DNA of 54,890 nucleotides, taken from the NCBI GenBank assembly GCA_035575035.1, contig DATLYH010000138.1, positions 1 to 54,890 of the forward strand, given 5' to 3'. Below, in pieces: positions 24,946-33,448 of the stretch. The notes beneath the pieces are model-generated. The model saw nothing but the letters and a program-made list of their open reading frames with translations, made no database searches and had not been told where the DNA came from. Each line of letters starts with the position of its first letter. Within the stretch, counting starts at the first letter, position 1. A program made the position numbers and the translations under genes. This stretch comes from DATLYH01 sp035575035. GTDB lineage: Bacteria > Planctomycetota > Planctomycetia > Gemmatales > Gemmataceae.

Positions 24946-26670
24946 TCAGCGTGCGGCGGTGTGGCAGGTGCCGGACGCGGGGTCGAAGGAGACGGCGGAG
25001 ACGACGGCGCTGGCTCCCGTGGTCACGGTATAGCCCAGCTTCTGTAGGAACTCCGCGTCGGCCTTCGGTGCCTTCGGCTCCAGCATGACATTCCGCCCCC
25101 CTTCGGTGTGCAGCCGGAGGGCCGCCACGGCCTCTTTCAGGGAAGCGCCCCGTCCCAGGTACTGGGCCAGCACTTCGAAGATCGCGTTGGGGATGCGCCG
25201 CCCGCCCCGGGCGCCCACGGCCAGCACGGGCTTGCCGTCGCGCAGCAACACCGTTGGACACATGTTGTGCAGCGGCCGCTTGCCGGGGCCGGGCGAGTTC
25301 GGCCTCCCCGGGCGCGGGTCGAAGCGCGACATGCCGTGCCCCAGGACCAGCCCCAGCCCTTCCACTGTCACGCGCGCCCCGAAACTTCCACCGTGGGTCA
25401 AGGTCAGGGCGACCAGGTTGCCCTGGGCGTCGGCGGCACTGAGGTGAATAGTGCCGTCAGCCTTCCGGCCATCGGTCTCGGTCGGCACTGGCTTACCGTC
25501 GCGCAGGGCTGCCTCGACCCGGGCCGCCATGTCCTTGGCATAGGTCTCCGACAGCAGCCGTTCCAGCGGCACCTTCACCTGGTCCGGGTCGCCCAGCAAC
25601 CGCAGCCGGTCGTCCCAGGCGATGCGCAGTGCCTCTAGGCGGGCGTGCAGCGCCTTGGGGTCGTGGGTGGGGAATGCTTCCCACCCCAGGGCCTTCAGGA
25701 TGGCCAGTGCTTCGAGCACGGTGGCGCCGCCGGCTGTCAGCGGCGCGGTGCGGACCTGGATGCCGCGCCAGGAGAATTCGAGCGGCTCGACCTCCCGCGC
25801 CTGATAAGCAGCCAAGTCTTTCTCCGTCACCAAGCCGCCGTGCTTGCGGAAGGCGGCGGCGATGCGCCGGGCAATGTCGCCGCGGTAGAACGGCTCGACC
25901 GACTTTCGCTCGGCCAAACTCTGAAGGAGGTCGGCCAGGTCGGGATTGCGGAAGGTGCTGCCCGGCTTCAGCGGCTCCCCCTTATTCAGGAATAACCGGG
26001 CCGAGCCGGGATCCTGCCGGAATTGCGCCTGCGCGGCGCGGATGGCATTGGCCAGGCCAGCGCTGACCTCAAACCCCTCCCGGGCGTAGCGGATGGCCGG
26101 CTGCACCAGTTTGGCGAAGGGTTGTGTGCCGTAGCGGTCGAGGGCAAGCTGCAGCCCCGCAAGCGTGCCGGGAACGCCGGCAGCCCGCCAGCCGAACATG
26201 TTGACCTGGCCCTTAACGTTGCCCTGGTCATCGAGCGGGAACATGTCCTCCCGGGCCGCCTGCGGGGCAGTGGTGTTGAAGTCGATGGCGGTGACCTTCT
26301 GGCCGCCGGCCAGGGCGATGACCATGTGCCCGCCGTAGCCACCGATACCGCAGTCGGCGATGGAAATGGTAGCGGCGGTCAGGGCGGCGGCGACCGCGGC
26401 ATCGACGGCGTTGCCGCCCGCGGCCAGCACTTCCTCGCCGACCTGCGCTGCCTGGATCTGTCCCACGATGCACCCCTTACGTCCTGCCGGTTGGTCGTCG
26501 GCCGGGACGAACTGCCCGCCGAGCGACGAGCGAGAGGCAGCGGGGACAGCCGCGCTCCCAGAGGAGCGCTCCCCGGAGGAGCGAGCGTCCCGCCCGCTGA
26601 GCATGCCCCCGAGCAGCGCCCCGCCCGCCCACTGCAATATCTCGCGCCGGTCGTACACCCTGTTCCTCAT
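24946..26670 (-). CDS. ggt: Gamma-glutamyltransferase family protein
   Basis: A 574-residue N-terminal-nucleophile hydrolase. It would autocleave into two subunits and transfer or hydrolyse the gamma-glutamyl group of glutathione or related compounds in the periplasm. The N-terminus has a Tat-like signal (RREILQWAGGALLGGML). Typical features are GGNAVDAAVAAALT, CGIGGYGGHMV, DFNTTAP, GVPGTLAGL and, before the cleavage point, DGTIHLSAADAQGNLVALT with Thr407 as presumed nucleophile. The second subunit has LGHGMSRFDPRPG, KRPLHNMCPT and GARGGRRIPNA. The length is typical. A low-complexity stretch of Ser, Gly and Ala follows the signal. It is convergent with the second LolA-like gene and co-directional with the LRR gene upstream (39 bases apart). 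Confidence 0.9.
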   Translation of the reverse strand: MRNRVYDRREILQWAGGALLGGMLSGRDARSSGERSSGSAAVPAASRSSLGGQFVPADDQPAGRKGCIVGQIQAAQVGEEVLAAGGNAVDAAVAAALTAATISIADCGIGGYGGHMVIALAGGQKVTAIDFNTTAPQAAREDMFPLDDQGNVKGQVNMFGWRAAGVPGTLAGLQLALDRYGTQPFAKLVQPAIRYAREGFEVSAGLANAIRAAQAQFRQDPGSARLFLNKGEPLKPGSTFRNPDLADLLQSLAERKSVEPFYRGDIARRIAAAFRKHGGLVTEKDLAAYQAREVEPLEFSWRGIQVRTAPLTAGGATVLEALAILKALGWEAFPTHDPKALHARLEALRIAWDDRLRLLGDPDQVKVPLERLLSETYAKDMAARVEAALRDGKPVPTETDGRKADGTIHLSAADAQGNLVALTLTHGGSFGARVTVEGLGLVLGHGMSRFDPRPGRPNSPGPGKRPLHNMCPTVLLRDGKPVLAVGARGGRRIPNAIFEVLAQYLGRGASLKEAVAALRLHTEGGRNVMLEPKAPKADAEFLQKLGYTVTTGASAVVSAVSFDPASGTCHTAAR

Positions 26671-26709
26671 GGTTTCCTTCTGTGTTTTATGAAGGCGGGG
26701 TGGGAAAAC

Positions 26710-27696
26710 TCAGCCGGCGTAGGGGAGCGCGATCGGCGGCCCGCCATCGTCGGCCGTGAAGAAATTCCCCTGGAGATCAAGGCCCAACAGCTGCGCCCGA
26801 AAGGGGGCCCGAGCCAGAGCCTGTACCCCCCGGTCGCCGATGAAGTTGTTGCGGAGGTTCAGGGCAGTCAGCCGGGTCAGGTACTTCGTCTCGGCCAGGG
26901 CTGAGACCCCGGAGTCGGCAATCAGGTTATTGCTCAGGTCGAGGGCCGTCAGCTGGGCCAAGCGCGGCGAGGCCGCCAGCACCGCCAGGCCCTGGTCGGT
27001 GATGCTGTTCCGGCTCAGGTCCAGCGTTGTCAGGTTGGTCAAGTAGGGCGAGTCCGCCAATGCCTGCGCCCCGTCGTCACCGATCAGGTTGCCGCCGAGG
27101 GCCAGCCTCGTCAGGCGGGCCAGCGAGGGGCAGCCTGCCAGGACTTGCACTCCCTCGTCCCCCAGGACGTTGGAACTGAGGTCCAGCGCTGTCAGCTGCT
27201 CCAGGTAAGGCGAGGCAGTCAGTTCCCGGACGCCCTGGGCGGAGATGGAGGCCTCGGTTAGCTCCAGGCTGGTCACTCGGGCTAAGTAGGGGTTGCTGGC
27301 CAGGGCCTGAAGGGTGGCCAGGTTGGGGCGGAACCAGCCGTTGAAAACGTGTAGACGGCGGAGCGGGCCCAGCCGTACCAGCGCCTCGGCGTGTTCCGCG
27401 AAGGCCCGCAGCCGGATGCTGGCGCTTTCCAGCAGCCCGCGGTGGAATTCCCAATCGCTAAGGATAGCAGGCAGCGACAAGGCGGCTTCTACCTCCCGCA
27501 GCAGCTGCCGCTCGCGCTCTTCGAGCTCCCGGCGGCCTGCGGCGCCCGCCGGCATCCGTGCCAGGGCACACTGGACGCGGATCAATTCGCCGCGCGGGTC
27601 GCCCTGCTCCTCCAGCCAGTCGGCGTAGATTAGCCGCGCCCCGTCGTCGTCGGGGTTCTCGCGGATGGCTTGCAGGAAAATGTCCTCATCGGTCAT
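26710..27696 (-). CDS. TIGR02996-domain leucine-rich-repeat protein
   Basis: A 328-residue cytoplasmic-looking protein without signal peptide. The first about 45 residues (MTDEDIFLQAIRENPDDD, then RLIYADWLEEQGDPRGELIR) are the TIGR02996-type N-terminal domain, an expansion known from Gemmata and relatives. From about residue 135 on there are repeats of about 24 residues of the ribonuclease-inhibitor kind with consensus LTxLDLSxNxIxDxGVxALA (LTALDLSSNVLGDEGVQVLA, LTTLDLSRNSITDQGLAVLA). Such repeats form a protein-binding solenoid; the partner is unknown. It lies 39 bases upstream of the GGT gene on the same strand. Confidence 0.9.
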   Translation of the reverse strand: MTDEDIFLQAIRENPDDDGARLIYADWLEEQGDPRGELIRVQCALARMPAGAAGRRELEERERQLLREVEAALSLPAILSDWEFHRGLLESASIRLRAFAEHAEALVRLGPLRRLHVFNGWFRPNLATLQALASNPYLARVTSLELTEASISAQGVRELTASPYLEQLTALDLSSNVLGDEGVQVLAGCPSLARLTRLALGGNLIGDDGAQALADSPYLTNLTTLDLSRNSITDQGLAVLAASPRLAQLTALDLSNNLIADSGVSALAETKYLTRLTALNLRNNFIGDRGVQALARAPFRAQLLGLDLQGNFFTADDGGPPIALPYAG

Positions 27697-27901
27697 ACCG
27701 AAGCGCTATCATAGGGCCGCCGCGCACCGGATGCAATTGTGGCGCCGGCCGCCGGGCCGGCGGCCCCACGACATGGCGAGTGGCCGGCGAGCGGCACGGC
27801 GTTAGCCCGCCGGCAGACTCACCGGCCGACGTTAGCCGGCCGTTCGCCCGTCCTGGCCGCCCCCAAAATCAACTGAAGGATGGTTGCTTCTGCTTTTCGT
27901 C

Positions 27902-27910
27902 TGGTATAAT
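27902..27910 (+). promoter_or_regulatory. Extended -10 promoter of the DUF1501 gene
   Basis: TGGTATAAT at 27902-27910 is a perfect extended -10 element (TGnTATAAT). A weak TTGCTT lies 15 bases before TATAAT, and TGGTTG at 18 bases is an alternative. Transcription would start near 27917, 34 bases before the ATG at 27951. The 250-base gap upstream otherwise holds GC-rich palindromes near 27740-27850. Confidence 0.6.
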
Positions 27911-27950
27911 CGACGCCGAACGCTGCCACGGTCGGTAGGGGGGATCTATC

Positions 27951-29324
27951 ATGCTGCTCATTGGCCAACAACGGCAACGCACCTGTCAGGGAATGACACG
28001 GCGGGCTTTCCTTCAGGTCGGCGCCAGTAGCGTCCTTGGGTTGTCGCTGGCCGACCTGCTTCGGTTGCGGGCCCAGGCCGGCGCCACGAGCGGCGGAACA
28101 GCCCGGTCGGTCATCCTGCTGTGGCTCTGGGGTGGCCCGGCTCATCTGGACACTTGGGATCCCAAGCCCGGCGCTCCGCTCGAGTTTCGCGGTCCCTTCA
28201 GCCCCATTGCCACGCGCGTGCCCGGCATCCGGATCGGCGAGCTGTTCCCCAAGATCGCTGGCCTCGCCGACCGTTTCGCCATTCTCCGTTCGTTACACAC
28301 CGCTTCCAATGATCACGGTGTTGCCGGCACTATCGGCCTGACCGGCAGCAGCGCTGGCGCGGTCAACCTTGGCGGCAAGGCGGAGGCAGGCTCGGTGCGG
28401 CCCGCGACCGGCGCGGTCGTGGCTCGGGTCCGCGGCACCCGATCGCCGCTGCCCCCTTTCATGGTCATCGGCGGCAAGCTGCACCAGGGGAAGAAGGCGA
28501 TTGTCGGCGAGGGAGGCGGGCCGCTCGGCGCTCGCTACGACCCGTTCCGCCTGGAATACGATCCCGTCACCGGCACAAAGATCCCCGCTTTGCAACTGGG
28601 GCCGGAGCTTACGCCCGAACGGCTGGCCGACCGCCAGCGATTGGGGGAAGCCCTTGACCGGCTGGAACGCCGACTCGAATCGCTACACGCGGGCCGGGCC
28701 ATCGACGAGTACCGGGCCCAGGCGTTTGCCCTGCTGACTTCACCCGACGCCCGCCGAATGTTCGACCTGAGCCACGAGCCTGCTGCGCTGGCCGACCGTT
28801 ACGGTCGGACGCGCTTCGGGCAGTCGTGCCTACTGGCCCGGCGGCTAGTGGAGCACGGCGTGCCATTCGTCCAGGTCAACTGGAGCGACCACGTCGAGGC
28901 GGAGGAAGACTCCGGTGACGGCGGCTGGGACCACCACTACCGCAATTTCCAGATCATGCAGGATCGCCACGCCCCCTGGCTGGACCAGGCGTATGCGGCG
29001 CTGCTGACCGACCTGGAGGAGCGCGGCCTGCTGGGGAGCACCCTAGTGTTAGCAGTGGGCGAGTTCGGCCGATCGCCCAAGATCAACGATAAGGCGGGCC
29101 GCGAGCACTGGGAGCACTGCTACAGCGCCTTGATCGCCGGCGGTGGGGTCAAGGGCGGCCGGGTGATCGGCGCCAGCGATGCGCGCGGCGAACGGCCGGC
29201 CGACCGGCCCCTGACACCGGCTGACCTTGCAGCGACCATCCACCGCTGCGTCGGCATCACCAGTGAGCAGGCCCAGACGCTCGGCGTGGCCGTGAATGGA
29301 CATCCGATCGAGGAGCTGTTCTAA
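27951..29324 (+). CDS. DUF1501 family Tat-exported protein
   Basis: A 457-residue protein. A twin-arginine signal (MTRRAFLQVGASSVLGLSLADLL, split here as TRRAFLQVG) starts near residue 15; Met15 is an alternative start. The mature part is of the alkaline phosphatase-like/sulfatase superfamily form taken by DUF1501: LLWLWGGPAHLDTWDPKPGAP, GELFPKIAGLADRFAILRSL, SNDHGVAG, then GVPFVQVNW, WDHH and GEFGRSPKIN followed by REHWEHCYSALIAGGGVKGG. In Planctomycetes these genes usually follow a DUF1549/DUF1553 cytochrome gene; none is here. The reaction is unknown, though metal-binding Asp and His residues are conserved. Expression probably starts at the extended -10 element at 27902, and AGGGGGGA supplies the ribosome binding site. 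Confidence 0.92.
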   Translation: MLLIGQQRQRTCQGMTRRAFLQVGASSVLGLSLADLLRLRAQAGATSGGTARSVILLWLWGGPAHLDTWDPKPGAPLEFRGPFSPIATRVPGIRIGELFPKIAGLADRFAILRSLHTASNDHGVAGTIGLTGSSAGAVNLGGKAEAGSVRPATGAVVARVRGTRSPLPPFMVIGGKLHQGKKAIVGEGGGPLGARYDPFRLEYDPVTGTKIPALQLGPELTPERLADRQRLGEALDRLERRLESLHAGRAIDEYRAQAFALLTSPDARRMFDLSHEPAALADRYGRTRFGQSCLLARRLVEHGVPFVQVNWSDHVEAEEDSGDGGWDHHYRNFQIMQDRHAPWLDQAYAALLTDLEERGLLGSTLVLAVGEFGRSPKINDKAGREHWEHCYSALIAGGGVKGGRVIGASDARGERPADRPLTPADLAATIHRCVGITSEQAQTLGVAVNGHPIEELF

Positions 29325-29402
29325 GGCGAACGGCCGGCTCACACCAGCCGGTATTCCCCAGGCGAACAGCCGGCGTGAGCCGGTCGGTTCAGCCGTTCGC
29401 CT
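29324..29402. terminator. Nested palindrome spanning both stop codons of convergent genes
   Basis: 29324-29334 pairs with 29392-29402 (11 bp); inside, 29336-29342 pairs with 29375-29381 (7 bp), and several GCCGG runs allow more branches. The outer arms overlap the last base of the DUF1501 stop and the last base of the opposite gene's stop. A bidirectional terminator is likely; there is no T-tract. Confidence 0.5.
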
Positions 29403-29899
29403 CACCGGCCGGCCTGCTCCTGCTTGAGCTTCTCCTGCTGTTCCGCGATCCAGCGCTCCAGGCCCGAGCGAGTCGGGAAAAGGGTGACGATGACCACGAT
29501 GAACCCGAGCGCGGCCACCAGCGGCGTCCAGTTGTCTTTCAGATTTCCTTCCAACAAATAGGCGATCAGAAGGAAGAAGACCGCCCCTTCCAGCATGGCC
29601 GCGCCGGCGATCATGGTCGTCTGGTAGGCGTTGCACCAGGCGATCCGGGTGTTCGCGCCACGGCGCTGGCTGGCCTGCAACGCATCGGTAACGAAATAGT
29701 AAGCCACCGCAATCACCAAAGCGGTGCCGAGCGCGATGTAACTGATGATCGGCGACTCGGGGGCTGGCTGGTCACTCTGCCATCGGACCACCACGGCGAC
29801 TACCAGGAAGGCGACCGCGCCCAGCACGATTGCCCCGAGGATGATCTGCATCACCCGGATGCGGGCATCCAGGTCGTTGGTCGGCGTCGGTGTGGACAT
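29402..29899 (-). CDS. Four-helix integral membrane protein of unknown function
   Basis: A 165-residue protein that I do not recognise. Four hydrophobic helices are visible at about residues 18-40 (IILGAIVLGAVAFLVVAVVV), 52-70 (ISYIALGTALVIAVAYYFV), 95-115 (TTMIAGAAMLEGAVFFLLIAY) and 125-142 (LVAALGFIVVIVTLF). A charged, Glu/Lys/Gln-rich tail (EQQEKLKQEQ) ends the protein, likely in the cytoplasm. It is convergent with DUF1501 and 81 bases downstream of the kinase gene's end on the same side of the chromosome strand order, so not part of that operon. Confidence 0.7.
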   Translation of the reverse strand: MSTPTPTNDLDARIRVMQIILGAIVLGAVAFLVVAVVVRWQSDQPAPESPIISYIALGTALVIAVAYYFVTDALQASQRRGANTRIAWCNAYQTTMIAGAAMLEGAVFFLLIAYLLEGNLKDNWTPLVAALGFIVVIVTLFPTRSGLERWIAEQQEKLKQEQAGR

Positions 29900-29980
29900 G
29901 AAACGCTCCCTTCATTCGATTCCCAGGGGCCGGTCCTCCCGGCACCCCGTGGGGCCACCGGCCCGGCGGCCGGCGCCACG

Positions 29981-30934
29981 TCATTTCTCCGTGGCTAGCT
30001 GGCGACACACGGCCATCCGCACGGCCCCCTCGGCCGGCTCCCGGACCAGGTGAACCGGGTCGGGCTGAATACCGCACGCCTTCATCGCTTCCAGGACGCG
30101 CTCCCGGTAGCGGACATCGCCGAGCAGGACGCCGCCGGCCAGCGACACCGGCACGGGGCCAGGCCCCAGCTCCAATTTGCGGGCCACGGCCGCCGCTGCT
30201 TCCGCCAGCGCCCGGGCGGCGTCCTCCCGGATCTGGGCGGCAACCGCGTCCTCCGCCGCGGCCTCCAGGACCAGGGGGGCCAGCCCAGCCAGCGCCGCCC
30301 GGTCCCAGCTTCCCCGGTAAATCGCCGGCACCAGCATCTCCGGCCGATCCACCCCTAACTTGCTCAGGAGACGCTCGGTCAGGAGGGTTGCGGGACCGCG
30401 GCCATCAGCGGCACGGACCACCGCTTGCAGCCCCGCCATGACCAGTCCATAGCCGCTCCCCTCATCACCGAGCAGGTAGCCCCAGCCGCCGGCCCGCGCC
30501 GTCCGGCCATCCGCCGACCGACCGACGGCGATCGAGCCGGTCCCGGCGATCACTCCCAGCCCCCAGCCGGCCGGCGTTCCCGCGGCCAGGACCAGGACAG
30601 CATCGCTGGTAACCTCGACTATCTCGGCCAGGCCGACCTGGCTGGCCCATTCCTGAATCAGGCGCTGGTCCTGCGGTCGATCGGCACCGGCCAATCCCAG
30701 GCAGGCCGCCGCTACCGATCCGCGGGGAATTCCAGCCGACGCGAAGGCCAGGCTGATCGCCTGGTCCAGCGCTCGGGTCGCCGCGGCCGGCCCAACTGCC
30801 TGAGGGTTGGACGGTCCTGCCACCCCGCGGCCAAGCACCGACCAACCGCCCGCCTCGTCCCGCCGGGCCAGCAAGGCGACCGTCTGGGTGCCGCCGCCGT
30901 CCACCCCCAGGCAGAGGGCCGCGCCCCCCTTCAC
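29981..30934 (-). CDS. murK: BadF/BadG/BcrA/BcrD-type amino sugar kinase, probable N-acetylmuramic acid kinase
   Basis: A 317-residue ASKHA-fold kinase. The start is the GTG at 30934, whose last two bases overlap the murQ stop (GTGA), giving translational coupling; the open frame upstream of it runs through murQ in another register and is not used. Motifs are the phosphate-1 loop CLGVDGGGTQT near residue 10, IAGTGSIAVGR near 125, GGWGYLLGDEGSG near 145 and SLAGGVLLGD near 275. Relatives phosphorylate N-acetylglucosamine or N-acetylmuramic acid. Because it follows namZ, a symporter and murQ in one operon, MurNAc 6-kinase (MurK) is the most likely role, as in Clostridium acetobutylicum and Tannerella forsythia. 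Specificity is inferred from context. Confidence 0.85.
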   Translation of the reverse strand: MKGGAALCLGVDGGGTQTVALLARRDEAGGWSVLGRGVAGPSNPQAVGPAAATRALDQAISLAFASAGIPRGSVAAACLGLAGADRPQDQRLIQEWASQVGLAEIVEVTSDAVLVLAAGTPAGWGLGVIAGTGSIAVGRSADGRTARAGGWGYLLGDEGSGYGLVMAGLQAVVRAADGRGPATLLTERLLSKLGVDRPEMLVPAIYRGSWDRAALAGLAPLVLEAAAEDAVAAQIREDAARALAEAAAAVARKLELGPGPVPVSLAGGVLLGDVRYRERVLEAMKACGIQPDPVHLVREPAEGAVRMAVCRQLATEK

Positions 30935-31962
30935 CCCCTGAGGGAGACACGGAGCAAGGACCGTCTTCTCCGTGTCTCCTGGTCTCCGTGTCTCCTGGTC
31001 TCCGTGTCTCCCTCTCCCTTTGTGGGGTGGGTGAGGGGCGCGGCGCCCGCCCCCCGGGGGACGCACGCCAGGGCCTTGCGTACCTGGCCGCCGGTCGCCT
31101 GCAACCGGGCCCGGGCCTCCTCGGGCGAGACGTTCGCCAACCGGACCACCAGCGCTGTCTTCAATTCGCCGCCGCATTGCTTCAGCAGTGCGTCGGCCTC
31201 GTCGATGGAAAGGCCGGTAAGGATGCGCACGATCCGGTTGGCCCGGGCTCGCAGCTTGCTGTTGGTCGCCCGCAAATCGACCATCAGGTTGCCGAACGTC
31301 TTCCCCAGGCGCACCATCGCCCCGGTGCTGAGCATGTTGAGGACCAGCTTGGTGGCTGTCCCCGCCTTCAGCCGGGTCGAGCCACTGAGCACCTCGGGAC
31401 CGACCGGGACCGTGATGTCCAGATCGACCCGGGCGCTTAGCTCGGAGTCGGGGTTGCACGCCAGACCGATGGTGTAAGCGCCGCACCGCCGGGCATAATC
31501 GACCGCTCCCAGGACATAAGGCGTCCGGCCGCTGGTGGCGATGCCGACGAGCACATCCTTGGCACTGAATTGCAGAGCCGCCAGGTCCTGTTCGGCAAAT
31601 TCGGGGTGGTCCTCCGCCCCCTCAACAGCCCGCGTCAAGGCCTGGTAGCCGCCCGCGATGATGCCCACCACTTGGCCGGGCGGTGAGTTGAAGGTCGGCG
31701 GGCACTCGCTGGCGTCGAGCACGCCCAGCCGGCCGGAGGTGCCGGCGCCGGCGTAGACCAGCCGCCCCCCCGCGCGAAGCCGGTCGGCGATCACCTCGAT
31801 GGCCTGGGCGATCTTCGCCGCCTGCGCCGCCACGGCGGGGATGACCCGGGCGTCCTCGGCGTTCATCAAGTGAACAAGCTCGAGCGGCGTTAACTCGTCC
31901 AGGTTGATCGAGGCCGGATTGCGGGCCTCGGTCAGCAGGTGGTCCAAGGTTGTCACGGTCAT
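30931..31962 (-). CDS. murQ: N-acetylmuramic acid 6-phosphate etherase MurQ, with repeat-derived C-terminal tail
   Basis: A 343-residue protein. MurQ removes D-lactate from MurNAc 6-phosphate to give GlcNAc 6-phosphate, in the cytoplasm. Residues 1-300 are a standard SIS-domain MurQ: NPASINLDELTPLELVHLMN, GRLVYAGAGTSGRLGVLDASECPPTF with the conserved glutamate, SGRTPYVLGAV and the late ATNSKLRARANRIV. The last about 28 residues (GEGDTETRRHGDQETRRRRS and on) are unlike any MurQ and are encoded by an 8-nt-period repeat (30942-31012). The ATG overlaps the symporter stop (ATGA, 31959-31962), and the stop overlaps the kinase GTG. Third or fourth gene of the MurNAc operon. Confidence 0.95.
   Translation of the reverse strand: MTVTTLDHLLTEARNPASINLDELTPLELVHLMNAEDARVIPAVAAQAAKIAQAIEVIADRLRAGGRLVYAGAGTSGRLGVLDASECPPTFNSPPGQVVGIIAGGYQALTRAVEGAEDHPEFAEQDLAALQFSAKDVLVGIATSGRTPYVLGAVDYARRCGAYTIGLACNPDSELSARVDLDITVPVGPEVLSGSTRLKAGTATKLVLNMLSTGAMVRLGKTFGNLMVDLRATNSKLRARANRIVRILTGLSIDEADALLKQCGGELKTALVVRLANVSPEEARARLQATGGQVRKALACVPRGAGAAPLTHPTKGEGDTETRRHGDQETRRRRSLLRVSLRG
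30942..31012 (-). repeat. 8-nt-period tandem and inverted repeat at the 3' end of murQ
   Basis: Three copies of CTCCGTG lie at 30968, 30984 and 31000 (period 16, made of two octamers, GGAGACAC and GGAGACCA on the minus strand). 30942-30954 is the exact reverse complement of 31000-31012 (13 bp). It lies inside the murQ coding sequence, just upstream of the kinase start at 30934, so it could form an RNA hairpin in the operon transcript. Confidence 0.8.
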
Positions 31963-33446
31963 GTCCCTTTTTCGGAACGGTCAGGCCGGCGGTCCGCGAG
32001 CAGGCCGACCGCCACCGTCACACCGGTGCCGATGACCGGATACCACGGCCAGGCCAGCACAGGCACGCCCAGCTGGGCGCTCAACCAGACCGACAGCACC
32101 GCCAGGAAGCCCGCGACCAGGCCGGCCAGCGCCGCCGGCGAGCGGACCGGCCGCCGCAGGCTGCCTAGCAGGAACAGGCCCAGGACCAGGCCGGTGGTGA
32201 AGCCGGCGACCGCCAGCACCTGGCGGATGATGCTCTCCGGGCTCCCCAGGACCAGGCTCAGCAGTGCCACGCCGATCTGGGCCAGGCCCCACCCCAGGGT
32301 CATCAGCCGCGACACAAACAGATAATGGCCCTCGGCATGTCCCGGTTGCAAGGGGCGGTAGAAGTCGCTCACAAAGGCGTTGGCCGAACTGTTCAGGGAT
32401 GAGGATAGAGTAGACATGGCGGCCGCCAACACCGCCGCCACTACCAGCCCCACCACTCCCGGCGGCAGATAGCGGACAATGAAAAGGCTGAACACATCGT
32501 CGGGTTTGGCCTTTGTCATGTCCGGAGGAAAGCGCCCTTCAGCGTCAAGGACATACAGGCCGACGCCGATGAGCAGGAACAGCAGGAACTGCAACAGCAC
32601 GACCACGCCGCTGAGCACCAACGCCGCTTGCGCCTGGCCCAGCGACCGGCTGCACAGATAGCGCTGGACCATCAGCTGATCAGCCCCGTGGCTGGCCATG
32701 CTAATGAAGGCACCGCCGATCAGCCCGGCCCAGAGCGTGAACTCGACGCGCGGGTCGAGAGAGAAGTCCAGCAGCGCGAACTTGTGATCCCGGGTGCCGA
32801 CGGCCAGAAACGTTTCCAGCCCGCCCGGCGTTTGGTCCACGATGCACACCGCGGCCACCAGCGCCCCCGCAAGGTAGATGAGGAGCTGGATCAGATCGGT
32901 CCAGATGACTGCCTCCATGCCGCCGAGGTAAGTGTAGAAAACGGTAACCAAACCCATGACCAGGATCGACGTCTCAATGCCCCAGCCAGTGACGTGCTTG
33001 AGGAGCAGGGCGGTCAGGTAGAGACGCAGGCCGTCGGCCACGGTGCGAGTCAGCAGGAACAGGCCCGAGGCGGTCCGCTGCACCGCCGGATCGAAGCGCT
33101 GACGGAGCAGCTGGTAGGCGGAAAACAGCTCGCCGCGCAGGTACTGCGGCAGCAACAGCCAGGCAACCACGATCCGGCCGATGACGTAGCCGAAGGTCAG
33201 CTGGAGGAAGGTGAGATTGCCGCCTCGAGGATTGAACGCCAGCCCCGGCGTGCTCAGGAATGTAACGGTGCTGGTCTCGGTGGCAACGATGGAAGCGAGG
33301 ATCAGCCACCAGGAGACGTTCCGGTCGCCGACGAAGTACGTGCTCAGGCCGCGCTGGCGGCGGGCGAACCCCAGCGCCAGCAAGGTCGTGGCCAGGAGAT
33401 AAGCAGCCACGATCATCAGGTCAACGGCGGCGAGCGAAGAGGACAT
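31959..33446 (-). CDS. Sodium/solute symporter (SSS) family transporter, probable MurNAc importer
   Basis: A 495-residue integral membrane protein with about 13 hydrophobic helices. SSS family features are visible: an N-terminal DLMIVAAYLLATTLLALGFARRQR helix, GDRNVSWWLILASIVATETS, the FGYVIGRIVVAWLLLP segment and GADQLMVQRYLCSRSLGQAQ, followed by AAAMSTLSSSLNSSANAFVSDFYRP, the conserved sodium-site helix. It would take up a sugar or organic solute with Na+. It sits two bases after namZ and overlaps murQ by four bases, so the cargo is most likely N-acetylmuramic acid or a MurNAc sugar, as for MurT of Tannerella forsythia. The transport class is certain, the substrate inferred. Confidence 0.88.
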   Translation of the reverse strand: MSSSLAAVDLMIVAAYLLATTLLALGFARRQRGLSTYFVGDRNVSWWLILASIVATETSTVTFLSTPGLAFNPRGGNLTFLQLTFGYVIGRIVVAWLLLPQYLRGELFSAYQLLRQRFDPAVQRTASGLFLLTRTVADGLRLYLTALLLKHVTGWGIETSILVMGLVTVFYTYLGGMEAVIWTDLIQLLIYLAGALVAAVCIVDQTPGGLETFLAVGTRDHKFALLDFSLDPRVEFTLWAGLIGGAFISMASHGADQLMVQRYLCSRSLGQAQAALVLSGVVVLLQFLLFLLIGVGLYVLDAEGRFPPDMTKAKPDDVFSLFIVRYLPPGVVGLVVAAVLAAAMSTLSSSLNSSANAFVSDFYRPLQPGHAEGHYLFVSRLMTLGWGLAQIGVALLSLVLGSPESIIRQVLAVAGFTTGLVLGLFLLGSLRRPVRSPAALAGLVAGFLAVLSVWLSAQLGVPVLAWPWYPVIGTGVTVAVGLLADRRPDRSEKGT

Positions 33447-33448
33447 CC

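Noticed and set aside
30968..31012. Regularly spaced repeats resembling a CRISPR array
   Set aside because: The period is only 16 bases with no spacers of variable sequence; it is an octamer tandem repeat inside murQ.
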